Assembly (NCBI GenBank): GCA_009741485.1
Contig: CM019216.1
Coordinates: forward strand, 29,529,741-29,593,740
Direction: 5' to 3'
From: Malurus cyaneus samueli
Lineage: Eukaryota > Chordata > Aves > Passeriformes > Maluridae
DNA: 64,000 bases
Position numbers and translations under genes: made by a program. Positions 39,491 to 50,600 of this stretch are shown here, one piece after another (position 1 is the stretch's first letter; every line of letters starts with the position of its first letter). The notes below the pieces were generated by a model. That model did not search any database and had not been told where the DNA came from. It saw only the letters and a program-made list of their open reading frames with translations.

Positions 39491-39693
39491 AGCAAGCAGG
39501 GAGAAGAAAAAGGTAGGAAAAGCTGTTAAACACAAAACTGTGTGTTTAACATATTCACCTGTGGCTCAGGAGGCCTGCAGTAGATGCAAGTAGTTGGAAA
39601 CAGAAATTGAATATATAATGACTATTTCTGTGTGCATTGTTTATGCTTCATCCTAGACATATGTGGTTGGTTGTGATTTTCTTATTCTTTTTA

Positions 39694-39722
39694 TCATTCA
39701 TTCATTCGTTCATTTATTCATT
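39694..39722. repeat. Short (CATT)n patch
   Basis: CATTCATTCATTCGTTCATT followed by TATTCATT; an interrupted tetranucleotide repeat. Confidence 0.85.
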
Positions 39723-40552
39723 AATTTCTAAATGCATTTCCAACAACGTAAATAAAAAATGTAGGAAGAAAGAACACATTTAAATTATACCACAATCAAA
39801 GCAGCTGCATAGTTTGTCATACAGAATTGTGTGACACAGCTCTTAGTTGCAGTAATTAGGGCCCAGGAGAAACAATGCCTTGCTTTAATGAGTGCTGTCT
39901 CCATGCTCTGGAACACCTTCACTTGAGAACACCCCATGCCATCGTATTATATGAAAATCTCCATAATGGTGAATATTTCAGAAAGATCTGAAACGTAATG
40001 TAGTATGACAGAAAGTTTGGGTTCTTACTTAGTTGATGCTAACCCTGAAATTTCAGTTTGGATTGTATATTGATTCAAGTCAGTGTCAGTTATCAATGAT
40101 CCAGTTGATAATTATGTTGAAATTTTACTTGGGACCATTCAGAACTGTTGCTTATAGATGGAAAAATTCAATATTTCTTTGATTATTAGTTATGTAAATA
40201 ATACATTTTAGGACCCTTTCTGTGTGTGGCTTATAACTCATATCAGAGAAACTACCCTTAAATTTATGGATATCAATAAAACAGTTGAAACAGTTATTAC
40301 AGCACCTCAGGTCATAATTTTTAATTGCTTGCTGACTTACTGCTTAATAAATGTTGACAGATACTTTTATTTATTTAGGGAAATAATAATCGGCACTGCA
40401 TTGATGAACTTAGTGATCAAAAATAGTTAAACATTGACATCAAGAAAATAAATACTGGGGGAAAATACATGCATCTAATTTACTCCTCTAATTTATGTTG
40501 ATTAATAACTCGGCTTGAAATCAAGACTTATCTTAACTTGTTCTCATTTCAG

Positions 40553-40646
40553 CTTTGGATAGATCACAGTCCAAGAGAGATGGAGGTTTTAAAAGTAATT
40601 GGAGCTTTGATCATGCAGAAGAAAGTGAAGGAGATGCAGAGAAAGA
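40553..40646 (+). CDS. SENP6: SENP6 coding exon 2
   Basis: 94 nt, completing codon 17 (G|CT, Ala) and ending in GA, the first two bases of codon 48. The acceptor is a pyrimidine-rich TTCTCATTTCAG and the donor is GTAAGG. It encodes residues 17-47, including KRDGGFK, NWSFDH and the acidic EESEGDAEK stretch, the best conserved blocks of the extreme SENP6 N-terminus. No transmembrane or enzymatic motif is present; the segment is charged and probably disordered. It follows an 18-kb first intron. Confidence 0.95.
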
Positions 40647-43600
40647 GTAAGGATGCTTTTATCTAGGCTATTGAAAGTATAAATGTCTGTTTATAATAGA
40701 ATACTTCTCTTTTGTAACTTATGAATAAGAAACAATCTTAAACTTTCAGTGATTAAGAAAAATTATTTGAAATAACCGATTATTTTAAATAGCCTTGCCA
40801 TAAAGGAGTTAATTTTAATGTAAGTTTTCTTGTGAACATGGGGCTTAGTACGAGAGCTGCAGTTGTCTTTGGAGGTTCTGTGTAAGTCTGAGAAATAGAC
40901 AAGAAGTATGTGAACATGCAGAGTAAGGAATTTGATAGGTAGGATGTCCAAGCAGCTTCAACGTTTCCTTTAGTGATGATGCTGCTCAATACTTCACAGC
41001 TATAGTTAAAGTGCTTCAATAGCTTTAGGCCTTCCTCAAGTTAAACTGAGCTTAAAAGACTGCAGGTTTTTCTTCCTTTGTTTCCTTTGTTTTAATTCCT
41101 TTGTTTATTTCATTGAATAGAGTTAAAGCTGGGTTTTTTTCCCTTATAATTTATTCCTTTACTTGGTACATTTGGATTTTGGCTAAAACTTAAATTCCGT
41201 GAGTGTAGTTTGAATGTATACTTTGTCCTTACGACATTTTATTGTTACTAATTTCTCGATATTAACATATTTATTTTCAGAATGACTAATGAATTGTTAA
41301 AAGAGCAAGTGTCAAGTATAAAAAATTCATGTCAGTTTATTTGTTTTTCTTAGATATTTGGAGAGTAGTAAACTCAAAATTTTAAAAGTATGCTGTGGTT
41401 CTTGAGTAAGAAGACCAGTAATTCTGTGATTTAAGTACAAAAATAATCCATATATGAATTTATATCTTCTAATGTTCTGCCAAATACTATGCGTTGGAAG
41501 GGAAGTGGGAAAGTAGACACATAACCACATAGACTGAAGCAGTAGCCTATGCTATAATCTTACTAAAACATTAAGAAATATAAAGTTTTAGTAATTAAAA
41601 AATGAGTTCAGGAGTTCACTGAAGTGTGAGATAAGCATTAAGAACTGTGTCAGAAGTTAAAACCACTTTTAAAGGGTTCATAAATGGAGGGCACTGTAGT
41701 TTCATAAAATTAAGGCTGCATTTTTATTTAGAAACTTTACATCCATTCATAGTGCACACAAATATGTTTTAAGTGTAAGGGCAGTACATTCCCTACAGTT
41801 ACCATTTCCATTTCACTTGCCTTCAGAAGTAAGTCATGTTTGAAAGGATAGCAGCCTTTTCTTCTTCGAGTAATTTACTGCTGTTTTCCATCTATCTCCA
41901 GCTGATGTTACTTTAAGAACATGGAATGAAAAATGTGTAGAATAATGATGCTAAAAAAAAAAAGTTAGAACAACTATTATGAAACATGTGCTTTATGTAA
42001 TTGTATCTGATTTTAAGATGGTATGTCTGGGTGTTTTTTCATTCCTTGCAGACATTCTCTATGATAAGCAGTGTTGCCATAGCCAGAATTGAATTTTTAT
42101 TGCCTACTTACCTAATTTTTTATTTGCTTTTATATCTGTGAATTATGCAGAATCTTATCTGGAAGTATAGATAAAAGAGTAGTTGAAAATTGATTTAAAC
42201 TGGAGATCCTGAATTTCTTACTTACCCATTCTCTGATACCATTTGAGGCAATTTCTTATTCCCTCCAAACACCTATGTATTTTAAGCTGCCTAGGTATTT
42301 ACTTTTGGTAACACTTGGGTTTGTTTGTCTTAAAGACACAGCAAGCTTTGAGTATTTTACTGTAATTTATGTATTTTTCTTTTCTGATGCATTTTTATTT
42401 CATACAACAAAACATTGACAGAAGGGAATCTTTAGAAATCAATTAACAGTAAATTTTCCTTTTTTTTTTTTAGATTTCCTAAATGTTAGAACATTTCAGA
42501 GATTAGCAGCTTTAATCCATAAAATTGTTCCAGGATAAAGCTTTGTGTTCCTCAAGTATTTTGAGTATATTGTGCAGTTAATCGGTTTTCACTATGGTGT
42601 GCTGATATTGACTACAATGTCTGACTACTGCCTGATTTCTTTGTGGAGAGAGCTGCGAGTCTGAAGCCAGCAGCTGGATGCATCTCATACTTGTTAAGGC
42701 ATTGGTGTTACAGTGCCTGACCTTATCACAGCTTTTTGCCCTCTTAATGGCAGACACACAATAAGTTTGTTTTGAAAAAGCCTAAGAATAACATTCCAGC
42801 ATTTAAAGGATTGGCTGTGTTCTTGTAGTCCCCATGAGACCTGTGCTAATGATGTTGGTCAGTACTGGATGTCCGCTTGGATTATCTTTTCTTCGGTGAG
42901 GTGAACACAAAGTATGTGGCCAATGATCTCCTTTACCACTGCAATTTATGGAATAAGTAGTTTATTTTTAAAAAAGGAAGTAATTTAACTTATTTGGGAA
43001 TTAGATGAAGTAAATCATAATGGTCCTTTATCTTCATGAATGAATTAATCATGTAATGAAGTATCAAGTAATGAAATCAGGAAGACTAAAGAATATTTGT
43101 GAACTGAAGAAGGTTTGGAAAAATTAGTGATCACCCAACACTATATAAATTTTAAATGATGCTAGAGTTTATGCTCAGCATGAAACTAGAGTTATGGAAA
43201 CTCAGAATAGTAATTAACAAGTAATCTTATCCCAAAGTAAATGCCTGCAGGTAATGTTGAGTCCACTTGAAAGATTAAAAGTAACATTTTTGATGTTTTG
43301 AAAGATTTGATCTACTCAGGATGGTAGCAAGTGATGTGAGACTTTCCTTGCTGTGTCATTGGAGATCCCATAGAAGAGGAACCTTTATGTAGAACAATCA
43401 ATAGAAAGATCAGCTGATCAGTTGATCACACTGAAATCTGAGTAATCCATCCCAGAACAAATGGGGGAAATTGTGCAAGATCTCGTGTAGCAGAACTTAA
43501 GCAGACTTAAGCAAACATAGCTCAAGTAATATATTCAAGTGATTGGTGAAATTGACATATTATAGGATGTTTTCTGGTGTTACAGATGATTCTCTTGACA

Positions 43601-46600
43601 TGTCTTGGATAATTTATATTTAGTTCCTTTGTAATATCTGTGTAAATGTTTTTGAAATATACATCAGTATGCTCCACAGTGGTTTTGTAAATGTATGGGC
43701 CCAGTTTTCTCTTGGCTGTCATACTGTTTTCTTAATAGTTTAGATTTCTACATTCCACCGAGATTTTTTTTCTATAGTAGCCTTATCAAAAGCAATGAAT
43801 ACAAATAAATGGGTCTAATTTTTTTGCAATACGGTGTCCTTACTTCCATTTTCTTTCAAAAAGCTTTACTTTTTTTCCACTTCCATTTAGGGGAATAAAC
43901 CTCTTTTTTCCTTGTCTTGACGAATGCAAAAGCAATATACTATGTTATATATTTCAGTTTAGCTTTTTTCCAATGCTTATAAAATTTGTACTACTTAATC
44001 AGAAAATCCTCCCTTAGTTATATAGATGTTTTATATTTTTATGAGCCTGTTAGTAAGGCACTGTAATCTTTAAATGGATGAAAACTTTTAGAATAAAGGT
44101 TATTTTTAATAGAATGACACTGTCAATGAGTTAAATAATATTACTTCCCTCATGTCTCTGATACTGGGGCTTTTTTTAGTGTGCTGCTACTACCATGTAG
44201 TTTAAAACAAAGAATGTATGCAGTGTGCTGTGAGGGCAAATACGTCAGTGTATTGGTTTTATATGTAATAATTTTCAGAAGGAAATTCTGATTATGTTTG
44301 AAATGTGACTGGATCGGTTGGTAGTTGATAAAAATGTACTTGTAGCTTATTAGAGTGTAACCTCAATGTTTAATGGAGGTTCAAACTTTGGGTTGCTTGT
44401 AGATAGTAATGAAAACATAGCCTGTTAATCTGAGCTGTCTAACTAATGCATAGTTCTTAATTTTTTAAAACATGAAACAAATGGCAAGTGATTAGAGGTA
44501 AGTAAATAGAAATTTTTGTTTTCTTACTCAGTAGCTAAATTTGAATGTGTAATAATGAACTCCCCTTAGGAAAAAACTTTGTTTAGGTAAATTACTTATA
44601 TTTTTTTAGTAAAGACTTAACATTTGTTATAAAATGTTAGTCTTTAGTAAAGACTTAAAATTTGTTATAAAATTTTAATGGATGTACTGAGAAATTAGAA
44701 ATTTTTGTTCCAATGTGAAAATAAGCAGGCAACCCATGATTCCTTGGTTAAAAATGATAAAGTGTGGAGGCATCCTCCTAGCAAGACAGCTGAGGTTTCA
44801 TTTCAAGGAGTTAAAAATGTCACTGACTGGTATGTTGGGGGGAGTGGTATAGTGTTTGTTTTGGGTTGGTTCGGTTTTTTTTCTTGGCTGTATAAATTGT
44901 ATCTTTAAAGCAGGCAAGTGGAATCACGTGATACGTGAGCAAATAGACATTGCTTGGTTACTATGTATTCTGCTCTCTGAAGAAACAACCTTTCTGGTTC
45001 TGATGCATATACTTCGCATTCCTTAAGATTTAAAAGTATTGGTTCATTTAAAACTTCCAATTTGCTAATATATCCCTAGTTGTGTTGCATGATGACAGTT
45101 ACTCTTGTTCATTATGATTTAAGCCTGGGTTCAGTATTTTATTAATTTGCAGTGTATTAATTTCTCTTAACCTCCCTCCTCAAATGCCCTTTGTCAAAAT
45201 AGTTGAAGTATTGTGGTGTGTTGAAATCCTAAATATATAGTCACAGTGCAGAGGTGTTTTGGAAATAGTTGTCATTTTTGTATGACCTGAAGCTTAACTA
45301 AAATTTTTCTAGAGGGGAAATGCGCTGACTAGGTCAGCATATAGGCAAGTGCCAGAGCTGCAGGTACTGTAGGTTGCTGTTCATGTCTGTGCTGCAGGGA
45401 TTTGTTTATTCTTCAGGATGTGGAAAATTTCTGAGATTGCTGCACTCTGTGTCTACTGATGAATGATTAAGAAGGTTCCATGAGTCTCCCTTGAAAGGAT
45501 AATTTGTCCTGAAAGAGAATTTTAAAATATGTTGTAGGATTTAAAAATTTTAATATCTGTGTGCTGTCTGTACACACAGATAAGAAGTTCAACTGTACTC
45601 TTTTGCCTTTGAAATTAGGGTGAATCTGCTACACTGTTTGTTTTACCATTGAACACTGTGGTGGTCTGTAAATGAACAGAAAATACAGCAGTGCCAGTGG
45701 CTGTGTGTTCGCATTTACATAATTCTTCCCATTTCAAAATCAACTGTGTGCACAGTCTTATCTCCTGAAGTTTCAGTCTCCAGATCTCAACATATTTATT
45801 TTATTTTAATTTGCTCTGGGTGTACACATATTACATAAGATGGAAGAATAAATTGTAACATGACTGGAAATCTTGTGCCTGGAAAAATTTGTTAGGAACT
45901 TGAGGGAGAAGGTACTGAGTGATTACCTTATATATGAAAAGCTAAAGTCAGTTCATGTGTTGCAGCCAGCATGTCATACTGACACAGCTGAGAAATATTT
46001 GTTTCTCTTGTGTAGCTGTTCCCTTGGAACTCCTGGCATAACTGCTTTTATTTGATGTACTTTCTGCCTGAATGATCTTGATTAAAACTTCTCAGATCAT
46101 GCAATTATAAGTTCGTTAAAAATTGCATTGTTTTATTGTGACCAAGACCTTACTGTAACCTTATCACAATTGATGCGAAAGTATTATCTGCAGGTTGCTT
46201 CTCCTGGAAGCAATAATATGTTAGCCTAATCTAGTTGCGGTCAGTATGAAATGTGTGATTGGAGTTTCAATTTAAATACTTAAGATTACATGGGAATAAT
46301 TGCCTACTACTGAAAATAATATGTTTTTAGAGTATCATGGAGTGCCATGTTTTTATCTTCTTCCCCATTCTAATGGTTATGAGGTTACAAATGTTGAAAG
46401 TACTAAAGAAGTACATTTTAATAAGCAGTTGAACCAAACTGAATATGTTATTTTGTGGGAAGACATACTTGGGTTGTGATTGCTGTGGGTTAAAAGGTAG
46501 TTACATTAAGTTCTTCTAAAGTACTATGAAGTTTGCAGTTTTAAACCACATACTTGTATATTGATAGGCATAAACGGACTAAGATCATGTTTTATGGGTT

Positions 46601-46972
46601 ATTAAAGTTTTGGACTCAATTTATGCAGTGCATAGAATTTTTAATAGTGTCAGTAATATTGCTGTCACCATATTGAAGGTTCAGTGGTGTTCTCTATTTT
46701 GAATTAATCCTTTTAGTTTGCTTTTTGCAAAATAATTGATGCGCACTCTCTTAATTTCATGTACACTCTAAGTTCAGTTCACGTAATGCATCTGATCACT
46801 AAGTTGCTCATTTGGTCTTCCTGTTGGTTTATGCATATTTATACAATGTGTATATAATGCATTTAAATTTAAAAAGGGAAGGGGAAAAATAACCCCTTTT
46901 GGGTTTAAAATATTTTATGGGTACTCTGTTGGATTACAATGTATATGCTTTTCTTTCCCTACACCTGTCTAG
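40647..46972 (+). other. SENP6: SENP6 intron 2
   Basis: 6.3 kb between donor GTAAGG and acceptor CACCTGTCTAG. AT-rich and mostly featureless. It contains a 38-bp tandem duplication at 44608-44680. No recent repeat or additional exon was recognised. Confidence 0.85.
44608..44680. repeat. 38-bp tandem duplication
   Basis: AGTAAAGACTTAACATTTG starts at 44608 and recurs as AGTAAAGACTTAAAATTTG at 44646; both continue TTATAAAAT.TTA. The left unit also contains an internal inverted repeat (AACATTT...AAATGTT) and AAGACTTAA/TTAGTCTT arms. Confidence 0.85.
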
Positions 46973-47036
46973 CGAGGCAAATCTGCTCAGTTTAGATGAC
47001 AGTGATGGGCCTTTCAGTCCCAATGAAGAAAAAAAG
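46973..47036 (+). CDS. SENP6: SENP6 coding exon 3
   Basis: 64 nt. The first base completes codon 48 (GA|C, Asp) and the exon ends on a complete codon (AAG, Lys69) before donor GTAAAT; the acceptor is CACCTGTCTAG. It encodes residues 48-69, reading DEANLLSLDDSDG then PFSPNEEKK. The NLLSLDD core aligns with NLLSVDD in mammalian SENP6. LLSL followed by Asp-Asp-Ser-Asp resembles a SUMO-interacting motif (hydrophobic core plus acidic or phosphorylatable tail); that function is inference. The exon is separated from exon 4 by a short 470-bp intron. Confidence 0.92.
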
Positions 47037-47506
47037 GTAAATAATCTGTTTATCTAATGGTGAAAATGTATCTTTAAAGGTTCTTTAAAATGTATCTTTA
47101 CATGTATCTTTTTTGGGTTCTTAAACTATTGCATAGCCATGTCTGCTCTCTAAAGAAGTTGAAGTTTCTGTGGTGTTTAAGGAGCATATGCTCAAGCTGC
47201 CTATCTTTGAAGTTTTTGTTTCCCCCTTGATTTGTATAGTATTCTGCAAATATGAGCACACATAACTAAGTTCTTATAATTATCATAAATACTGTACTAA
47301 ATATAAAATATGATTGTGTTTTGTTTAGTAAGGAATCCTAGTGAGTAAAGATGTAGACATATCAATTTTCCATGAAATTTGATACAAAAGCAATTTGAAA
47401 ATTAGGCCCAAATAATATTTATATTAATATTTTGAATTAATTTTCTCCTCCTAACTTTTACACTATTATTTCATTGTTTTAATATATGTGAATTCTGTTG
47501 CAACAG
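47037..47506 (+). other. SENP6: SENP6 intron 3 (470 bp)
   Basis: The shortest intron of the window, GTAAAT to GCAACAG. AT-rich, with repeated TATCTTT words near 47070-47112. No repeat family or other feature seen. Confidence 0.9.
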
Positions 47507-47649
47507 TCATTTCGTTGTCGACCTGGGACTATTGGCACCAGCAGTGATGCCATAAAAGCATATGCAAGGAGAGGCAAAGCTGGAAGCTTCAAACTTTTAA
47601 AAGGGAATGCAATCGGCCTCAACATGATGGGAAATAGCAAGAAGCTGAG
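47507..47649 (+). CDS. SENP6: SENP6 coding exon 4
   Basis: 143 nt, starting on a codon boundary (TCA, Ser70) and ending in AG, the first two bases of codon 117. The acceptor is TTGCAACAG and the donor GTAATA. It encodes residues 70-116. The first part ([16 protein letters not shown]) is diverged from mammals. The second part, a basic stretch [16 protein letters not shown] followed by IGLNM and KKL, matches SENP6 closely. The Arg/Lys-rich stretch around residues 90-101 could contribute to nuclear localisation or nucleic-acid contact; that is inference. Confidence 0.94.
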
Positions 47650-50600
47650 GTAATACATTCAGTTCGTGTTTCCTTGCTTATTTCTTCATTGATACAAATC
47701 AATACTAAATAAACAGAGCTTCTAGTCCATTTACATTATCTGCTGTGCATTTTAAGAAGCTGTACTGTACTGTGGTTCTGAGTAAAAAGAGAAAATTAGA
47801 TTTTAAAGTTCTTTCCTATTCCAAAATGTTTAACATCACATTAGTAAAATACCAGAAGACTGTTAAAATGGATTTAGAGCATTCACTGGCATATTTGTTA
47901 GTACCTTACCCATGTTGCCTCCATGTGTTATTGTTTCCTCTATACAGTGCAAGCAGGTAGGAGAATACTTTTTACGTCCCCATCCAGATTAATTTCTTTC
48001 CGTGACTCAAGGTTAATTCAGGATGCGTCTTCTGTTTTTCTTACTGAAATATATAATTTGCTTTAGGATTCACAGGCTTTTTTTTTACAGGATTCAGCAA
48101 ATAGTTATTCTTGTATAAGATTGCTTGAGATTGTCACTTGTGTTTAGAGCTGATAGGAACAGTCTTTGGGCATTCATTGTTGTACTTGCTTGTTGCTACT
48201 GTCCCTAGCTTGTAAAAGACTGATTTCTGTATTTGGTATATAATAAAAAGTGATACATTCACCTAACTTTCTCAGGGAGTGTTTCATATTTCTAAAGTGC
48301 ACTCAGTTTGGTAACCTTTTACAGGAAGGAAAAGTTTGTAAGATACACAGCTCTAGTTGGGCCACTCAAATATCCAGTGTATTTGTAGCTGTGTGAGGGG
48401 TGTCCTTGTCATCGTTTGTGGTGGTTTATCACTGCCTGGAAACTAAACTCCAAATAAGTCACTTCACTTCCCCCTACCCCCTCTGGTAAGAGATGGATAA
48501 AAGCAGAAACTATGGGTTGAGATAACAATTTACTGAAAGCAAACAGCAGTGGAGTAAGAAACTCACAGTGACAGTAGCAATATTAATAACAAAAGCATAC
48601 AAAAAAAAAGGTAGGTGCTTTATGTACAAAAGGTGTTTGCCACCCGCTTTGATTTAGTTCTGTGTGGCCACTGGGAAAAAGACAGGATGATGGGTGCTCC
48701 CTGCAGCTGGCTCTCCCCATGCCCAAACCTAAGGAAAACACTTACAGATAATGGAAAACCATGAGAAACAAACCCCTGAAAGTGAGATTGTCCATGTCCT
48801 GCAGCAGTGCCACTCCCTGTACCAGGCTTGGCTTCAGGCTTATCTCGGGCTCAGTTCTGCTGCTGCTTTGGACCACTCTGCTGGGCTCAGTTCTGCATAG
48901 CTCCACCACTTCTTTAGAACCACATCCCAGAACAGTGTTTACCACTTTCCAGAGCCACAGCCCAGAGCTGCATCTCAGAGGAATGGGAAGGTGGTGAGTA
49001 GCAGCAGCAGAACATGGGTTTTGCTGGGCTGATCCTGGCAACTCAGCCCTGATGAAGAGTGAGACAAAAATGTCATTCTGGGAAAATGGTCCTTATTCTT
49101 CTCCCTGACACCACATCCTTCACCGATGACTTGAGAGGTATAGAATAGCAACATAGCCATACCCACCCAGGTCTAAGCTTCAGCCCCTCTCTGCAACCAG
49201 GACATGGTTCTTGTATGCTCTAAGCACTATCGGTTAGTGGGACCATCCTCTCATAGTCACTTGAGAAGTGACTGTGTGATACGTGTTCTCCCCTGATGGT
49301 TTGGTCTTTGAATCTGATGTTTTGAGGTTAACTACTGGACTGTTACATGGAACTTAAGAAAAGTTTCGTCTAAAAAGAAAGTTTATTTAATAATGACTGG
49401 GGGTTTTGTTTCAGGTTCTTTTTACATTTACACAAATTAGCATGGTACTACATTCTCCATTTATCTATGCAAATAATGTGTTGTCTTTAGACTTTTTTTT
49501 TATACACAACAGATTTAAAAGATTATATGCAGATTTCTGTCTTGTGCATCTTCAGATTTACCAGTTCATACAGAACCATCCTTATCATTTCCATTTTTTA
49601 GGATTCTGCTCTTGAACATAAAGATAAAATTAACTATTACAAATCTGTCAGGGCTCCTTTTTCTCTGTTTTACTATGGAAGAGACCTGTGCATTTACATT
49701 ATACTTGTTCTTTGTTTTGAGTACACCTTTAAAATAAGATTGCTCTATTTCTCTGGTAACTAGAGCTTTCCTTTGTCTGGCTGTGGAATTTGTAGTGAAA
49801 TCCAGCCTCGCTGTGTAATCTCTTTTACGTTTCTATTAAAGCACTCATACTTGACTGTACATGTATGTTTTTATGTTGTACATGTGTGTTTTTGTTAAGT
49901 TCCAGAAGGGTATGCAGGTTTTGTTTTAGTGTAAATAGTTATTGGGTTTGTTTAGATGGACTAAGCGTGTAGTTCAGACATTGTTAGTCGCCTTTTGTTA
50001 ACAAATAACAAAATATTAACGGAAGACCTAGTAGGAGTTACAAAATTCATCTAGAAAAGTAAAATCTGTTGCATGTAAATGGGCATCCACCTTTTGTCTA
50101 GTACTGAGCTGCATACTGAATTTGAACGAAAAACATGAGTATCTACCCTCTTCTAAATAAATGATCATTAATGAAGGAATTTAGTTGTGAATAATGGATA
50201 AATGTAGACTACTGTGACTACTTCTCAGATTGTGGTAACTGCATTTCATGGTTATACTACAAGTAATAATCTCAATTTAATGATTTCATTGTAATAATTA
50301 TTGTCTCTTTCACACCATGTGAATCAGTAAAGGTTTGTGATCTAGTCACTTTAGTGATGATTGCTGGACGGTCACTTTGATATGCAGAATGGAAGGTGCT
50401 TAATAGTTACTTTTTCAATATTTAGACTCTTCAACTAGAGAAGATTCTGAAAGTTGATCATGCAGTTAAACTGCTAGATTAAATACAAGATTAGATACTT
50501 GATATTCTTCATGTGTTCATATTGTGATTTTTATCACAGTGTTGAAGTGTTGTTTTCCAATTTACCTGCAGAATAGGGATTACAAATTTCAGATCAATGG

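Larger units (their letters stand above)
22564..40552 (+). other. SENP6: SENP6 intron 1 (about 18 kb)
   Basis: Donor GTGCGT, acceptor TTCTCATTTCAG. The first 500 bp belong to the CpG island; a long T-rich tract lies at 23228-23253. The intron carries CR1 fragments near 27.9, 31.6, 32.9, 35.1-36.4 and 38.6-39.5 kb (listed separately), a 17-bp tandem duplication near 36.8 kb and a short (CATT)n patch near 39.7 kb. A moderately GC-richer stretch at about 30890-31150 is not assigned. I see no other exon. Confidence 0.85.

Noticed and set aside
48742..49041. Minus-strand frame of 99 codons
   Set aside because: Lies inside the ERVL-like LTR and overlaps a plus-strand frame; no coding homology.
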